NCBI GenBank assembly: GCA_037481615.1
Contig: JBBFLI010000017.1
Strand: one strand, 5' to 3'
DNA: 64,000 nucleotides
Source: SpSt-501 sp037481615
Lineage (GTDB): Bacteria > Desulfobacterota > Desulfobacteria > Desulfobacterales > SpSt-501
Within the stretch, counting starts at the first letter, position 1, and each line of letters starts with the position of its first letter. Made by a program: the position numbers and the translations under genes. Shown one piece after another: positions 51,217 to 60,660 of this stretch. The notes beneath the pieces are model-generated. The model made no database searches. It was not told the origin of the DNA and was given only the letters and a program-made list of their open reading frames with translations.

Positions 51217-51846
51217 TCACTTCGAATAGAGTTCTACCACGAGCTGCTCCTGCATGGGCATCGTCAGATCCTCGCGCACCGGCAGGCTCTTCACCACGCC
51301 GCGGAGGCGTTCCTTTTCCAGGTCGAGCCACGGGGGAACCCCCCGCCGGACGACGGCGTCCAGCGCTTCCTGAATGACCTGGACGTTGCGGCTGCCCTCG
51401 CGGACCTCCACCGTGTCGCCGACGTTCACCTGAAAGGAGGGGATGTTCACGCGGCGGCCGTTCACCAGGAAATGGCGGTGCTGCACGAGCTGGCGCGCCT
51501 GGCTGCGCGAGTTCGCAAAACCCAGACGGTAGACGACGTTGTCCAGCCGGCGCTCGAGGGCCACGAGCAGGTTGGTACCCGTGATGCCCCGCTGCCGCTC
51601 CGCGCGCTCGAAGAACAGGTGGAACTGCTTCTCCGACAGCCCGTAGATCCGCTTGATCTTCTGCTTCTCGCGCAGCTGGATGCCGTAGTCGGAGGTCTTG
51701 CGTCCCCGCCGCTCGCCGTGCTCGCCGGGCGGGTAGGAACGGCGGTCGAAGGCGCACTTGTCGGAATAGCACCGGTCGCCCTTCAGAAAGAGCTTCATGT
51801 TCTCCCGCCGGCAGATCCGGCAGTCCGATCCCCTGTGAATGGCCAA
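51217..51846 (-). CDS. rpsD: 30S ribosomal protein S4 (zinc-binding form)
   Basis: 209 residues. Keeps the four-cysteine N-terminal knuckle (CRIC near residue 9, CYSDKC near 26), so it is the C+ type. S4 RNA-binding domain: RRLDNVVYRLGFANSRSQAR. In many bacteria S4 represses the alpha operon. Start ATG 51846. Confidence 0.97.
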   Translation of the reverse strand: MAIHRGSDCRICRRENMKLFLKGDRCYSDKCAFDRRSYPPGEHGERRGRKTSDYGIQLREKQKIKRIYGLSEKQFHLFFERAERQRGITGTNLLVALERRLDNVVYRLGFANSRSQARQLVQHRHFLVNGRRVNIPSFQVNVGDTVEVREGSRNVQVIQEALDAVVRRGVPPWLDLEKERLRGVVKSLPVREDLTMPMQEQLVVELYSK

Positions 51847-51913
51847 AGCGTCCTCCCTCTCGCTTGCTCGATTCGTCTCCGTCCCGTCCGCGCCGGGCGG
51901 ACGGCGGCCCGGT

Positions 51914-52303
51914 TTACACGCGCCGACGCTTGGGCGGCCGGCAGCCGTTGTGCGGCACCGGCGTGACGTCCTTGATGGCCGTCACGTGGATGCCCGTGTT
52001 CTGCAACGCCCGCAGCGCGGACTCGCGCCCGGGACCGGGGCCTTTGATGTAGACCTCGACGTTCCTCATCCCCGCCTCCATGGCCTTGCGGACGGCATCC
52101 TCGGCGGCGACCTGCGCGGCGAACGGCGTGCTCTTGCGCGACCCCTTGAACCCCAGCACGCCGGCGCTCGACCAGGCGACGGTGTTGCCCATCGTGTCGG
52201 TTACGGTCACGATCGTGTTGTTGAACGTGGACTGGATGTGGACAACACCGCTCGCGACGCTGCGCTTGATCTTCTTCTTGCTCTGGGTCGTCTTGGTGGC
52301 CAT
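51914..52303 (-). CDS. rpsK: 30S ribosomal protein S11
   Basis: 129 residues. HIQSTFNNTIVTVTDTMGN and KGPGPGRESALRAL, ending PHNGCRPPKRRRV, are the standard S11 stretches. Between rpsM and rpsD as usual. Confidence 0.97.
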   Translation of the reverse strand: MATKTTQSKKKIKRSVASGVVHIQSTFNNTIVTVTDTMGNTVAWSSAGVLGFKGSRKSTPFAAQVAAEDAVRKAMEAGMRNVEVYIKGPGPGRESALRALQNTGIHVTAIKDVTPVPHNGCRPPKRRRV

Positions 52304-52346
52304 CGCTCCTCGCTCTCCGTCCCCGGGCTCCCCGGGGGGCGGCGGC

Positions 52347-52727
52347 TTATTTCTTGGTCACGACTTTCTTCTTGATCGTCCCCCGGCGGGGCCCTTTCCG
52401 CGTGCGGGCGTTCGTGTGGGTCCGCTGCCCCCGGACCGGCAGCGACTTGCGGTGGCGCAAGCCCCGGTAGCAGCCGAGGTCCATGAGGCGCTTGATGTTC
52501 ATGGAGACCTCGGAGCGCAGCTCGCCCTCCACCTTGTACTCGCTGTCGAGGACCTTGCGGATGCTGTTGATCTGGGCCTCGGTCAACTCGTCGGTCTTCA
52601 AATTGGGATCGATGTCCAGCTTCGCGAGGATCTTTCGCGACGTGGATCGCCCGACCCCGTAGATGTAGGTCAGTCCGATCTCGATCCGCTTGTTTCGGGG
52701 CAGGTCGACGCCCGCAATGCGTGCCAA
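52347..52727 (-). CDS. rpsM: 30S ribosomal protein S13 (TTG start)
   Basis: 126 residues. Homology begins at (M)ARIAGVDLPRNKRIEIGLT; the codon there is TTG at 52727, with AAGGAGG eleven bases upstream. No ATG fits. The end GQRTHTNARTRKGPRRG is typical. Confidence 0.96.
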   Translation of the reverse strand: MARIAGVDLPRNKRIEIGLTYIYGVGRSTSRKILAKLDIDPNLKTDELTEAQINSIRKVLDSEYKVEGELRSEVSMNIKRLMDLGCYRGLRHRKSLPVRGQRTHTNARTRKGPRRGTIKKKVVTKK

Positions 52728-52741
52728 GGCTCGGGCCCTCC

Positions 52742-52855
52742 TTATCCTTGTCTCTGTTTGTGGCGCTTGTTTTCGCAGATCACGCGCACGATCCCCTTGC
52801 GCCGCACGATCTTGCACTTGGGACAGATCTTCTTGGTCGATGCCCTGACTTTCAT
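52742..52855 (-). CDS. rpmJ: 50S ribosomal protein L36
   Basis: 37 residues: starts MKVRASTKKICPKCK and carries CPKC, then C and H near the end (VICENKRHKQRQG), so it is the zinc-binding form. Too short for usual gene calls. Lies between infA and rpsM, its standard place. Confidence 0.95.
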   Translation of the reverse strand: MKVRASTKKICPKCKIVRRKGIVRVICENKRHKQRQG

Positions 52856-52892
52856 GGCCAAACCTTCTCCTCTCGATCGGCGGCCGGCGACG

Positions 52893-53111
52893 CTACTTGG
52901 ACCGGTAGACGATACGGCCCCGGGTGAGGTCGTAGGGGGAAAGCTCGAGCGTCACCTTGTCGCCCGGCAGAATCTTGATGAAATGCATCCGCATCTTGCC
53001 GGAGATGTGCGCGAGCACGCGGTGCTTGTTCGGCAGCTCCACGCGGAACATGGCGTTGGGCAGCGTCTCCAGCACCACGCCTTCGACTCGGATCGCCTCT
53101 TCTTTCGGCAT
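52893..53111 (-). CDS. infA: Translation initiation factor IF-1
   Basis: 72 residues, full length, S1-fold: EGVVLETLPNAMFRVELPN, ISGKMRMHFIKILPGDKV, ELSPYDLTRGRIVYR. Follows secY by 33 bases; the adk and map genes often found here are absent. Confidence 0.97.
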   Translation of the reverse strand: MPKEEAIRVEGVVLETLPNAMFRVELPNKHRVLAHISGKMRMHFIKILPGDKVTLELSPYDLTRGRIVYRSK

Positions 53112-53144
53112 TGGTCCCGCTCCGCCCCTCGGGCCCGGCGGCCC

Positions 53145-54461
53145 TTACATCCGGCCCTTGATCCGGCCGGCGCCCCCCTTGAGAAAGCCCTCGTAGTGCC
53201 GCGCCAGCATGTGGCTCTCGATCTGCGCCACGGTGTCGATCGCCACCCCCACCACGATCAACAACGCCGTGCCGCCGAAGTAGAACGGCGCATGGAACTG
53301 GGTGACCAGAATCGAGGGCAGGACGCAGACCGCCGAGACGTAAACGGCGCCGCCGAGGGTGATGCGCGACAGCACGCGGTCGATGTACTCGGAGGTGCTC
53401 CGCCCGGGGCGGATCCCCGGGATGAAGCCGCCCGCCTTCTTCATGTTGTCGGCGACATCCGTGGGGTTGAAGGTGACCGCCGTGTAGAAGTAGCAGAAGA
53501 AGAAGATGAACCCCACGTAGAGCAGCTCATAGAGCGCATGCCCCGGGCGGATGGCGTCGGCGATCCCCTGCATCCAGGGCACCTTGATGAAGCTCGCAAT
53601 CGTCGCCGGGAACATGATGATCGAGGAGGCGAAAATCGGCGGAATGACCCCTGCGCTGTTGATCTTGAGCGGCAGGTGCGTGCTCTGCCCGCCGTAGAGC
53701 CGGCGGCCGATGATCCGCTTGGCGTATTGCACCGGGATCCGCCGCTGCGCCTGCTCGACGAAGATGATCGCCGCGACCACGGCCACCATGAGGACGAGCA
53801 GAAAGAGGACGAGGAAAATGCCGATTTCCCCCGTGGACATCAGGGTGAAGGTCTGGCCGATCGCGACCGGCAGGCGGCAGACGATCCCGGTGAAGATGAT
53901 GAGCGAGATGCCGTTGCCGATCCCCCGCTCGGTGATCTGCTCGCCCAGCCACATGATGAAGGCCGTCCCGGCGGTGAGCGTGACCACCGTGAGCAGCCGG
54001 AACCCCCACCCGGGGTACATCACCACGGCGGCCCCCCCGGGGGCGGTCATCGTCTCCAGCCCGACGGCGATGCCGAAGCCCTGGATGAGGGAGAGCACCA
54101 CGGTGCCGTAGCGCGTGTACTGGGTGATCTTCTTGCGGCCGGCCTCCCCCTCCTTCTTCAGCTGCTCGAGGTGGGGGACGACCACGGTCAACAGCTGCAG
54201 GATGATCGAGGCGCTGATGTAGGGCATGATGCCGAGCGCGAACACGGAAAGCCGCTCGAGCGCCCCCCCCGAGAACATGTCCACCAGCCCGAGCAGCGTA
54301 CCCCGCGCGCTGGCGAAAATGGCGGCGAGCGCCGCGCTGTCGATCCCCGGGACCGGCACCTGGACGCCCACCCGGTAGACGATGAGCATCGCGAGCGTGA
54401 AGAGGACCCGCCGCTTGAGCTCGGGGATACGGAAGATGTTGGCCAGACCGCCGCCGATCAT
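53145..54461 (-). CDS. secY: Protein translocase subunit SecY
   Basis: 438 residues from ATG 54461, which overlaps the rplO stop (ATGA) and has GAGGAG upstream. Ten membrane segments; plug and pore regions read LVDMFSGGALERLSVFALGIMPYIS-type (in parts: GGALERLSVFALGIMPY), FNPTDVADNMKKAGGFIPGIRPG near residue 370. Forms the Sec channel with SecE and SecG. Confidence 0.98.
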   Translation of the reverse strand: MIGGGLANIFRIPELKRRVLFTLAMLIVYRVGVQVPVPGIDSAALAAIFASARGTLLGLVDMFSGGALERLSVFALGIMPYISASIILQLLTVVVPHLEQLKKEGEAGRKKITQYTRYGTVVLSLIQGFGIAVGLETMTAPGGAAVVMYPGWGFRLLTVVTLTAGTAFIMWLGEQITERGIGNGISLIIFTGIVCRLPVAIGQTFTLMSTGEIGIFLVLFLLVLMVAVVAAIIFVEQAQRRIPVQYAKRIIGRRLYGGQSTHLPLKINSAGVIPPIFASSIIMFPATIASFIKVPWMQGIADAIRPGHALYELLYVGFIFFFCYFYTAVTFNPTDVADNMKKAGGFIPGIRPGRSTSEYIDRVLSRITLGGAVYVSAVCVLPSILVTQFHAPFYFGGTALLIVVGVAIDTVAQIESHMLARHYEGFLKGGAGRIKGRM

Positions 54462-54901
54462 GCCGTCTCCTCGACGCGTCCGCCCGCGGCTTCGATCTTG
54501 GCCCGCGCGCTGCGGCTGACCTTGTTCACCCGCACCGTGAGGGCGGTCTGGATCTCCCCCTCGCCGAGCAGTTTGACGCCGTCCCGGATCCGGCGTACCC
54601 GGCCCGCGCGGAGGAGCGCGGCGGCGTCCACGACCGAGCCGGCCTCGAACCCCGCGAGATCCCGGAGGTTGACCACGGTCCATTCCTTGCGGAAGGGATT
54701 CTTGAACCCCCGCTTGGGCAGCCGCCGCTGGAGCGGCATCTGGCCGCCCTCGAACCCGGGGTGGGTCTGGCCGCCCGAGCGGGCCTTGTGCCCCTTGTTG
54801 CCGCGCCCCGCGGTCTTGCCCCAGCCGGAAGCGACCCCCCGGCCGACGCGCTTCTCCTTGCGTCGCGATCCGGCGGCCGGTTTGAGTTCGTGCAGTTTCA
54901 T
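54458..54901 (-). CDS. rplO: 50S ribosomal protein L15
   Basis: 147 residues. MKLHELKPAAGSRR start, then GRGVASGWGKTAGRGNKGHKAR and FEGGQMPLQRRLPKRGF. Start overlaps the rpmD stop and its stop overlaps the secY start, showing tight coupling. Confidence 0.97.
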   Translation of the reverse strand: MKLHELKPAAGSRRKEKRVGRGVASGWGKTAGRGNKGHKARSGGQTHPGFEGGQMPLQRRLPKRGFKNPFRKEWTVVNLRDLAGFEAGSVVDAAALLRAGRVRRIRDGVKLLGEGEIQTALTVRVNKVSRSARAKIEAAGGRVEETA

Positions 54902-55086
54902 TCGCCTTTCTCCTCGGTTCGGACCAAGTGGCGGACGGTGTGGATCATGCCGCGCACCGCAGGGTGATCCGGCTGTTCCACGGTCTGATGCATCCGCCGC
55001 AGGCCGAGCGCCCGCAGCACCCGGCGGTGCTTTTCGGGCCTGCCGATCATGCTCTTCACCAGGGTGATGTGCAACGTCTTCGCCAT
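54898..55086 (-). CDS. rpmD: 50S ribosomal protein L30
   Basis: 62 residues: LHITLVKSMIGRPEKHRRVL and LGLRRMHQTVEQPD are the L30 signature. Overlaps rplO by four bases. Confidence 0.96.
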   Translation of the reverse strand: MAKTLHITLVKSMIGRPEKHRRVLRALGLRRMHQTVEQPDHPAVRGMIHTVRHLVRTEEKGE

Positions 55087-55116
55087 GCGCTCCTCGTTGA
55101 ACGACGCCGTCCCGCC

Positions 55117-55614
55117 TCAGGCGAGCGTCTCGACCGCGATCCCCCGCCGCTCGGCGACCTGCTGGGGGCTCTCCAGCCGCGAAAGCCCCGCGAAGGTGGC
55201 CCGCACCAGGTTGTGCGGGTTGTGGGATCCCAGGCACTTGGTCAGGATGTTCTGGACGCCGGCGGCCTCGAGCACGGCGCGCACCGCGCCGCCGGCGATC
55301 AGCCCGGTGCCGGGGCTCGCCGGTTTCAACAGCACGCACCCCGCGCCGTAGCGGCCGATGATTTCCGAGGGGATCGTCCCCTCGCGCAACGGAACCTGGA
55401 TCAGGTTCTTCTTGGCCTGTTCGACGCCCTTGCGGATGGCCTCGGGGACTTCGCTCGCCTTGCCCAAGCCGTAGCCGACGGAGCCGCGGCCGTCTCCCAC
55501 GACCACGATCGCGCTGAAACCGAACCGACGGCCGCCCTTGACCACCTTGGCGACCCGGTTGATGCTGACCACCTTGTCGATCCACTGCTGCTCGTTGTCC
55601 TGCTGCTTGAACAA
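55117..55614 (-). CDS. rpsE: 30S ribosomal protein S5
   Basis: 165 residues. KVVSINRVAKVVKGGRRFGF and VGDGRGSVGYGLGKA, then LLKPASPGTGLIAGGAVRAV. Standard place between rplR and rpmD. Confidence 0.97.
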   Translation of the reverse strand: MFKQQDNEQQWIDKVVSINRVAKVVKGGRRFGFSAIVVVGDGRGSVGYGLGKASEVPEAIRKGVEQAKKNLIQVPLREGTIPSEIIGRYGAGCVLLKPASPGTGLIAGGAVRAVLEAAGVQNILTKCLGSHNPHNLVRATFAGLSRLESPQQVAERRGIAVETLA

Positions 55615-55657
55615 GGCTCTTCCTCCTTCGGCCCCGCTCGCGCGGGCCGGACCGATG

Positions 55658-56023
55658 TCAGAACTGCAGCCCCGCCTCGCGGGCCCCGTCGGAGACGGCT
55701 TTCACCCGTCCGTGGTAGAGAAAGCCGTTGCGGTCGAAGACCACCTTCTCGATGCCCCGGGCCCGGGCCCGCTCGGCGATGAGTTTCCCCACCAGCGCAG
55801 CCTTCTCGCACTTTTTCCGCCCTGCGGCCGCTTCGGCCACGGCCTTCTCGAGGCTGCTCGCCGCGGCGAGCGTGCAGGCGCTGCGGTCGTCGATCAGCTG
55901 GGCGTAGATGTGGCGGGCGCTGCGGAAGACGGAGAGCCGCGGCCGCTCCGGCGTCCCCAGGACGCGCTTGCGGATGCGCCGCTTGCGCTTCAGCCGCATT
56001 TCCGATTTCGTGTTCACACCCAT
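55658..56023 (-). CDS. rplR: 50S ribosomal protein L18
   Basis: 121 residues from ATG 56023; a GTG at 56032 is in frame but only three bases from the AAGGAG site. RLSVFRSARHIYAQLIDD and FDRNGFLYHGRVKAVSDGAREAG are typical L18 motifs. 5S rRNA-binding. Confidence 0.95.
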   Translation of the reverse strand: MGVNTKSEMRLKRKRRIRKRVLGTPERPRLSVFRSARHIYAQLIDDRSACTLAAASSLEKAVAEAAAGRKKCEKAALVGKLIAERARARGIEKVVFDRNGFLYHGRVKAVSDGAREAGLQF

Positions 56024-56056
56024 GGCGTTCACCGACTCCTTACGGGAGGTGGGAGG

Positions 56057-56596
56057 TTACTTGGTCCCGGTCTTGCCGGCCTTGCGCTGGATGCGCTCCT
56101 CGGCGTACTTGATTCCTTTGCCCTTGTAGGGCTCCGGCGGGCGCAGGCGCCGGATCGCTGCCGCCGTGCGCCCCAGGGTTTCCTTGTCGATGCCCGACAG
56201 CCGGATGATCGTGTTCTTCTCCACCGTCGCCTGGATGCCCTCGGGCAGCTCGAACTCTTTCGGCGTCGAATAGCCCAGCTGGAAGACGAGCGTACGGCCT
56301 TTGAGCTCGGCACGGTAGCCGATGCCGTTGATTTCGAGCACCCGCTCGAATCCCCGGGAGACGCCGGTCAGCATGTTCGCCACGAGGCTGCGGGTCAGGC
56401 CCTGCAATGCCCGGGCGTTCTTGAGCTCCTGGCCGATGCGCACCCGCACCTGCCCGTCGGCGATCTCCAGATCCATCGCCGGGTGGATCTCGCGTGCGAG
56501 CGTGCCGTTGCGGCCCTGCACCGTAAGCCGCCGGTCCGTATACAGAATCTTCGTGTTATCCGGAATCGGAATCGGTTTCTTGCCAACCCGTGACAT
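56057..56596 (-). CDS. rplF: 50S ribosomal protein L6
   Basis: 179 residues from ATG 56596 (SRVGKKPIPIP). Two L6 repeats, with GVSRGFERVLEINGIGYRA and the C-terminal RPPEPYKGKGIKY. Normal length. Confidence 0.97.
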   Translation of the reverse strand: MSRVGKKPIPIPDNTKILYTDRRLTVQGRNGTLAREIHPAMDLEIADGQVRVRIGQELKNARALQGLTRSLVANMLTGVSRGFERVLEINGIGYRAELKGRTLVFQLGYSTPKEFELPEGIQATVEKNTIIRLSGIDKETLGRTAAAIRRLRPPEPYKGKGIKYAEERIQRKAGKTGTK

Positions 56597-56637
56597 AGCC
56601 TGCCCCCCTGACCCGTCGCCCGTCGGCCGCACGCCGC

Positions 56638-57036
<399 letters not shown>

Positions 57037-57086
57037 TCCACTCCTCCTGTGGTCCTCCGGGCGATGCGCCTTCCCTCAGCCGCGCA

Positions 57087-57272
57087 TCACCAGCTGGACT
57101 TCGTCACCCCGGGCAGCTTGCCCCAGGAGGCAAGCGTCCGGAAACAGATGCGGCAGACGCCGAAGCGCCTGAGGTATCCTCGCGGGCGCCCGCAGATCGG
57201 GCAGCGGTTGTGGGCCCGCACCTTGAATTTCGGGGTTCGCAACGCTTTCAACCGCATCGACTTCTTCGCCAA
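57087..57272 (-). CDS. rpsN: 30S ribosomal protein S14, zinc-binding short form
   Basis: 61 residues. CPICGRPRGYLRRFGVCRIC gives two CxxC knuckles, so this is the C+ short form (type Z). Confidence 0.97.
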   Translation of the reverse strand: MAKKSMRLKALRTPKFKVRAHNRCPICGRPRGYLRRFGVCRICFRTLASWGKLPGVTKSSW

Positions 57273-57318
57273 CGGATCCTCCTTCGCCCTCCCGGCACGG
57301 CCGCGGGCCGACGGCGCC

Positions 57319-57858
57319 TCAATTGCGGAACGGCATCCCCAGCAGCCGCAGAAGCTCGCGGCCTTCCTCGTCGGTCCGCGCGCTGGTGACGATGCAGACG
57401 TTCAGGCCTTTGATCTTGTCGATCTTGTCGTAGTCGATCTCGGGGAAGATGATGTGCTCCCGGATCCCCAGGGCGTAATTCCCCCGGCCGTCGAAGGCCT
57501 TGGCCGAAACCCCGCGGAAGTCGCGCACCCGCGGGAGCGCCACGTTGATCAGCTTCTGCAGGAAGTCGTACATCCGCTCCCGCCGCAGCGTGACCATGCA
57601 GCCGATCGGCATGTTTTCCCGCAATTTGAAGGCCGCGATCGACTTCTTCGCCTTGGTGATCACCGGCTGCTGGCCGGCGATGGCCTTCAGCTCCTCGGCG
57701 GCGCTCTCGAGGATCTTGCTGTTCTGGATCGCCTCGCCCAGTCCCATGTTCAGCACGACCTTCACGAGCCGGGGGACCTGCATCCGGTTCTTGTAGCCGA
57801 AGGTTTCGATCAGCCTGGGAACGACTTCCTTCTCGTACCGCTCTTTGAGCGCAGACAT
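57319..57858 (-). CDS. rplE: 50S ribosomal protein L5
   Basis: 179 residues: VPRLVKVVLNMGLGEAIQN, AGQQPVITKAKKSIAAFKLR and LRRERMYDFLQKLINVALPR. Binds 5S rRNA. Normal length. Confidence 0.97.
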   Translation of the reverse strand: MSALKERYEKEVVPRLIETFGYKNRMQVPRLVKVVLNMGLGEAIQNSKILESAAEELKAIAGQQPVITKAKKSIAAFKLRENMPIGCMVTLRRERMYDFLQKLINVALPRVRDFRGVSAKAFDGRGNYALGIREHIIFPEIDYDKIDKIKGLNVCIVTSARTDEEGRELLRLLGMPFRN

Positions 57859-57877
57859 GGCTGTACTCCCCGCCTCG

Positions 57878-58207
57878 TCAGGATTCGACCGCTTCGCCGC
57901 ACTTCACGCAGATGCGCTGCTTCTTGCCGTCCTCGAGGGTCCGGAAGCGCACGCGGGTGGCCGCCATGCACTTGTTGCAGATCAACAGCACGTTGGACCA
58001 GTGGATCGGCGCCTCGGCCTCCACGATGCCGCCCTGGCGGTTCTTGGCGCTCGGCCGCGTGTGCTTCTTGATGAGATTGACCTTTTCCACCAGGATGCGC
58101 TCCTTTTTGCGGAACACCTGGAGGACCTTGCCGATCTTGCCCCGGTCTTTGCCGGTCAGGACCTTCACCTTGTCGTCCTTGCGGATGGCGACCTTGTCGA
58201 ATTTCAT
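57878..58207 (-). CDS. rplX: 50S ribosomal protein L24
   Basis: 109 residues: KDDKVKVLTGKDRGKIGKV (KOW motif), KHTRPSAKNRQGGIVEAEAP. A CNKC...CVKC pair near the C-terminus is seen in many bacterial L24 proteins. Confidence 0.97.
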   Translation of the reverse strand: MKFDKVAIRKDDKVKVLTGKDRGKIGKVLQVFRKKERILVEKVNLIKKHTRPSAKNRQGGIVEAEAPIHWSNVLLICNKCMAATRVRFRTLEDGKKQRICVKCGEAVES

Positions 58208-58307
58208 CTGCCGTCTCCCGGCCGTCTGTCGACCGTCTTCCTTCTGCGGCGCCCCGCACGTGCGGCTCCGCCCCCTCCCGCCGCCGCCGGCCCTCCCGCC
58301 GTTGCGG

Positions 58308-58676
58308 CTAGAGGACCTCGGGGGCCAGAGAGATGATTTTCATGAACCGCTTGGCCCGCAGCTCGCGCGCCACGGGGCCGAAGATGCGCGTGCCGATCGG
58401 TTCCTTGGCCTGGTTGATCAGCACCGCCGAATTCTCGTCGAAACGGATGTAAGAGCCGTCGGGCCGGCGCACTTCCTTCTTCGTCCGCACCACGACGGCC
58501 TTGTGCACGTCGCCCTTCTTCACTTTGGCGTTGGGGATCGCCTCTTTCACCGACACGACGATCACGTCGCCCACCGTCGCATACCGCCGTCGGGAGCCCC
58601 CCAGCACCTTGATGCAGTAGAGCACCTTCGCCCCGGAGTTGTCGGCCGCCTTCAGCCGGGTTTCCACCTGGATCAT
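58308..58676 (-). CDS. rplN: 50S ribosomal protein L14
   Basis: 122 residues: MIQVETRLKAADNSGAKVL, VIVVSVKEAIPNAKVKKGDV, GTRIFGPVARELRAKRFMK. Followed by a 100-base gap to rplX with no visible feature. Confidence 0.97.
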   Translation of the reverse strand: MIQVETRLKAADNSGAKVLYCIKVLGGSRRRYATVGDVIVVSVKEAIPNAKVKKGDVHKAVVVRTKKEVRRPDGSYIRFDENSAVLINQAKEPIGTRIFGPVARELRAKRFMKIISLAPEVL

Positions 58677-58694
58677 GACCGCCGTCCTTTCGCC

Positions 58695-58952
58695 TCACGC
58701 CGCTTTTTCGAGAATCCGGCTCACGCGCCAGCGCTTCGTCCGGCTGAGCGGCCGCGACTCGGTGATCTGCACGCGATCGCCGATGCTGCAGGCGTTGTTC
58801 TCGTCGTGCGCGGCGAACTTGGCCCGCCGCCGGATGTACTTGTGATAGGTCGGATGTTTCACCAGGCGCTCGACCGAGACGATGACGGTCTTGTCCATCC
58901 GGTTGCTGACCACGACCCCCACCACCTGCCGTTTCATTCCTCGTGTTTTCAT
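58695..58952 (-). CDS. rpsQ: 30S ribosomal protein S17
   Basis: 85 residues: VGVVVSNRMDKTVIVSVERL and GDRVQITESRPLSRTKRWRV. An internal ATG five codons in (MKRQVVG) is an alternative start. Confidence 0.96.
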   Translation of the reverse strand: MKTRGMKRQVVGVVVSNRMDKTVIVSVERLVKHPTYHKYIRRRAKFAAHDENNACSIGDRVQITESRPLSRTKRWRVSRILEKAA

Positions 58953-58962
58953 GGCCTGCCGT

Positions 58963-59172
58963 TCACGCTTTCGCCGACTCCGGCTTGCGGGTCGTTTCCT
59001 TCAGGACGGTCTCCAGGCGGGCGATTTCACGCCGCGCCTGCCGGAGCCGGGCCTTGTTTTCGAGCTGCCCGATGGCGTGCTGGAAGCGGAGGTTGAAGAG
59101 CTCCTGCTTCGTCTCCTCGAGCTTGCGGCGCATTTCCTCGGGCGTGAGATTGCGGATCTCCCGGGCTTTCAT
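58963..59172 (-). CDS. rpmC: 50S ribosomal protein L29
   Basis: 69 residues from ATG 59172, which overlaps the rplP stop by four bases. LTPEEMRRKLEETKQELFNL and FQHAIGQLENKARLRQARR are typical. Confidence 0.96.
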   Translation of the reverse strand: MKAREIRNLTPEEMRRKLEETKQELFNLRFQHAIGQLENKARLRQARREIARLETVLKETTRKPESAKA

Positions 59173-59585
59173 CGCGCCTGGCTCCTTTCCACGAACTTGG
59201 TCTTCACGGAGAGCTTGTGCGCCGCCAGGCGCAGCGCCTCCAGGGCGAGATCCCGCGGCACCCCCTGGATCTCGTAGAGGATGCGGCCGGGCCGCACCAC
59301 GGCGACCCAGCCCTCGGGGGCGCCCTTGCCCTTGCCCATGCGCGTCTCCGCGGGCTTCTTCGTATAGGGCTTGTCGGGGAAGACCCGGATCCAAATGCGA
59401 CCGCCGCGCTTGACGTGCCGGGTCATCGCCACGCGCGCCGCCTCGATCTCCCGCGCGTTGACCCAGCCCGAGCCGACGGCCTGGAGGCCGAACTCCCCGA
59501 AGTGCAGCGTGGCCCCGCGTCGTGCGACCCCGCGCACCCGGCCCTTCTGCTGCTTGCGGTATTTCACCTTCTTGGGACTGAGCAT
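59169..59585 (-). CDS. rplP: 50S ribosomal protein L16
   Basis: 138 residues: LSPKKVKYRKQQKGRVRG, VFPDKPYTKKPAETRMGKGK. Normal length and place. Confidence 0.97.
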   Translation of the reverse strand: MLSPKKVKYRKQQKGRVRGVARRGATLHFGEFGLQAVGSGWVNAREIEAARVAMTRHVKRGGRIWIRVFPDKPYTKKPAETRMGKGKGAPEGWVAVVRPGRILYEIQGVPRDLALEALRLAAHKLSVKTKFVERSQAR

Positions 59586-59604
59586 GGTTCCCTACCCCCG
59601 GGCA

Positions 59605-60261
59605 TCAGGCGGCGGCTTCCGCGGTCGCCTGGTCTTTGCGCAGGACCTCGCCTTTGAAGATCGTCACCTTCACCCCGACCACCCCGTAGGTGGTCTTCGC
59701 CTCGGCCTGACCGTAGTCGATGTCCGCCCGCAAGGTGTGGAGCGGCACGCGGCCTTCCCGGTACCACTCGGTCCGGGCGATTTCCGCGCCCCCCAGCCGG
59801 CCCGAGCAGATGACCTTGATGCCGAGCGCCCCGAAGCGCATCGCCGACTGCACGGCGCGCTTCATCGCCCGCCGAAACGCCACCCGACGCTCGAGCTGCA
59901 TCGCCACGTTTTCGGCCACGAGCTGCGCGTCCACCTCGGGTTTGCGGATCTCCTGGATGTCGATCAGCACCTCGTGGGCGGTCAGCTTCTCGAGATCTTT
60001 CTTGAGCAGCGCGATCTCCGCGCCCTTCTTGCCGATCACGATCCCCGGCCGCGCGGTGAAGATCCGCAGGCGGATGCGCTTGGCGGAGCGCTCGATCTCG
60101 ATCCGCGAAACCCCGGCGTGGTAGAGCTTCTTCTTGATGAACTGGCGCAGCCGGTAATCCTCGAGGATGTAGCGGGCGTAGTTCCGCCCCCCGAACCAAC
60201 GGGATTCCCACGTCTTGACGATGCCGAGTCTCAATCCGATCGGGTTGACTTTCTGGCCCAA
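59605..60261 (-). CDS. rpsC: 30S ribosomal protein S3 (TTG start)
   Basis: 218 residues. Homology begins at (M)GQKVNPIGLRLGI; the codon there is TTG 60261 with AGGAGGGGG just before it. An in-frame ATG at 60276 lies in that ribosome-binding site and overlaps the rplV stop. KH domain near residue 60 (GIVIGKKGAEI). Confidence 0.95.
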   Translation of the reverse strand: MGQKVNPIGLRLGIVKTWESRWFGGRNYARYILEDYRLRQFIKKKLYHAGVSRIEIERSAKRIRLRIFTARPGIVIGKKGAEIALLKKDLEKLTAHEVLIDIQEIRKPEVDAQLVAENVAMQLERRVAFRRAMKRAVQSAMRFGALGIKVICSGRLGGAEIARTEWYREGRVPLHTLRADIDYGQAEAKTTYGVVGVKVTIFKGEVLRKDQATAEAAA

Positions 60262-60272
60262 GCTCCCCCTCC

Positions 60273-60617
60273 TCATTCCTCCGTGGACGGCTCCGACAGC
60301 ACCACGGTCACGTGGCAGGTCGGCTTCAGGATGCGGGTCCCCCGCCCGCGCGCTTTCGTGCCCCAGCGTTTGAGCATCGGCCCGTCGTCGGCCCGGATGG
60401 TGCTCACCACGAGGCGGTCGACATCCATTCCCGGCTTCCGGTCGGCGTTGGCGACCGCCGAGCGGATGAGCTTCTCGAGATGCTTGGCCGCCTTCTGCGG
60501 CATGAACTTCAACAGGCTCAGGGCCGTCTCGACCGGCTTGCCCTTCACGGCGGCCGAAACCTTCATCACCTTCAAAGGAGAAATCCGCATGTAGCGGGCC
60601 TGCGCTCTTGCCTCCAT
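60273..60617 (-). CDS. rplV: 50S ribosomal protein L22
   Basis: 114 residues: ARYMRISPLKVMKVSAAVKG, RSAVANADRKPGMDVDRLVV, KRWGTKARGRGTRILKPTCH. Lines the exit tunnel. Confidence 0.96.
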   Translation of the reverse strand: MEARAQARYMRISPLKVMKVSAAVKGKPVETALSLLKFMPQKAAKHLEKLIRSAVANADRKPGMDVDRLVVSTIRADDGPMLKRWGTKARGRGTRILKPTCHVTVVLSEPSTEE

Positions 60618-60660
60618 CGCGCCCTCATCCTTTTCGCTGTCGGGTTCGCCCGGCCCGCGA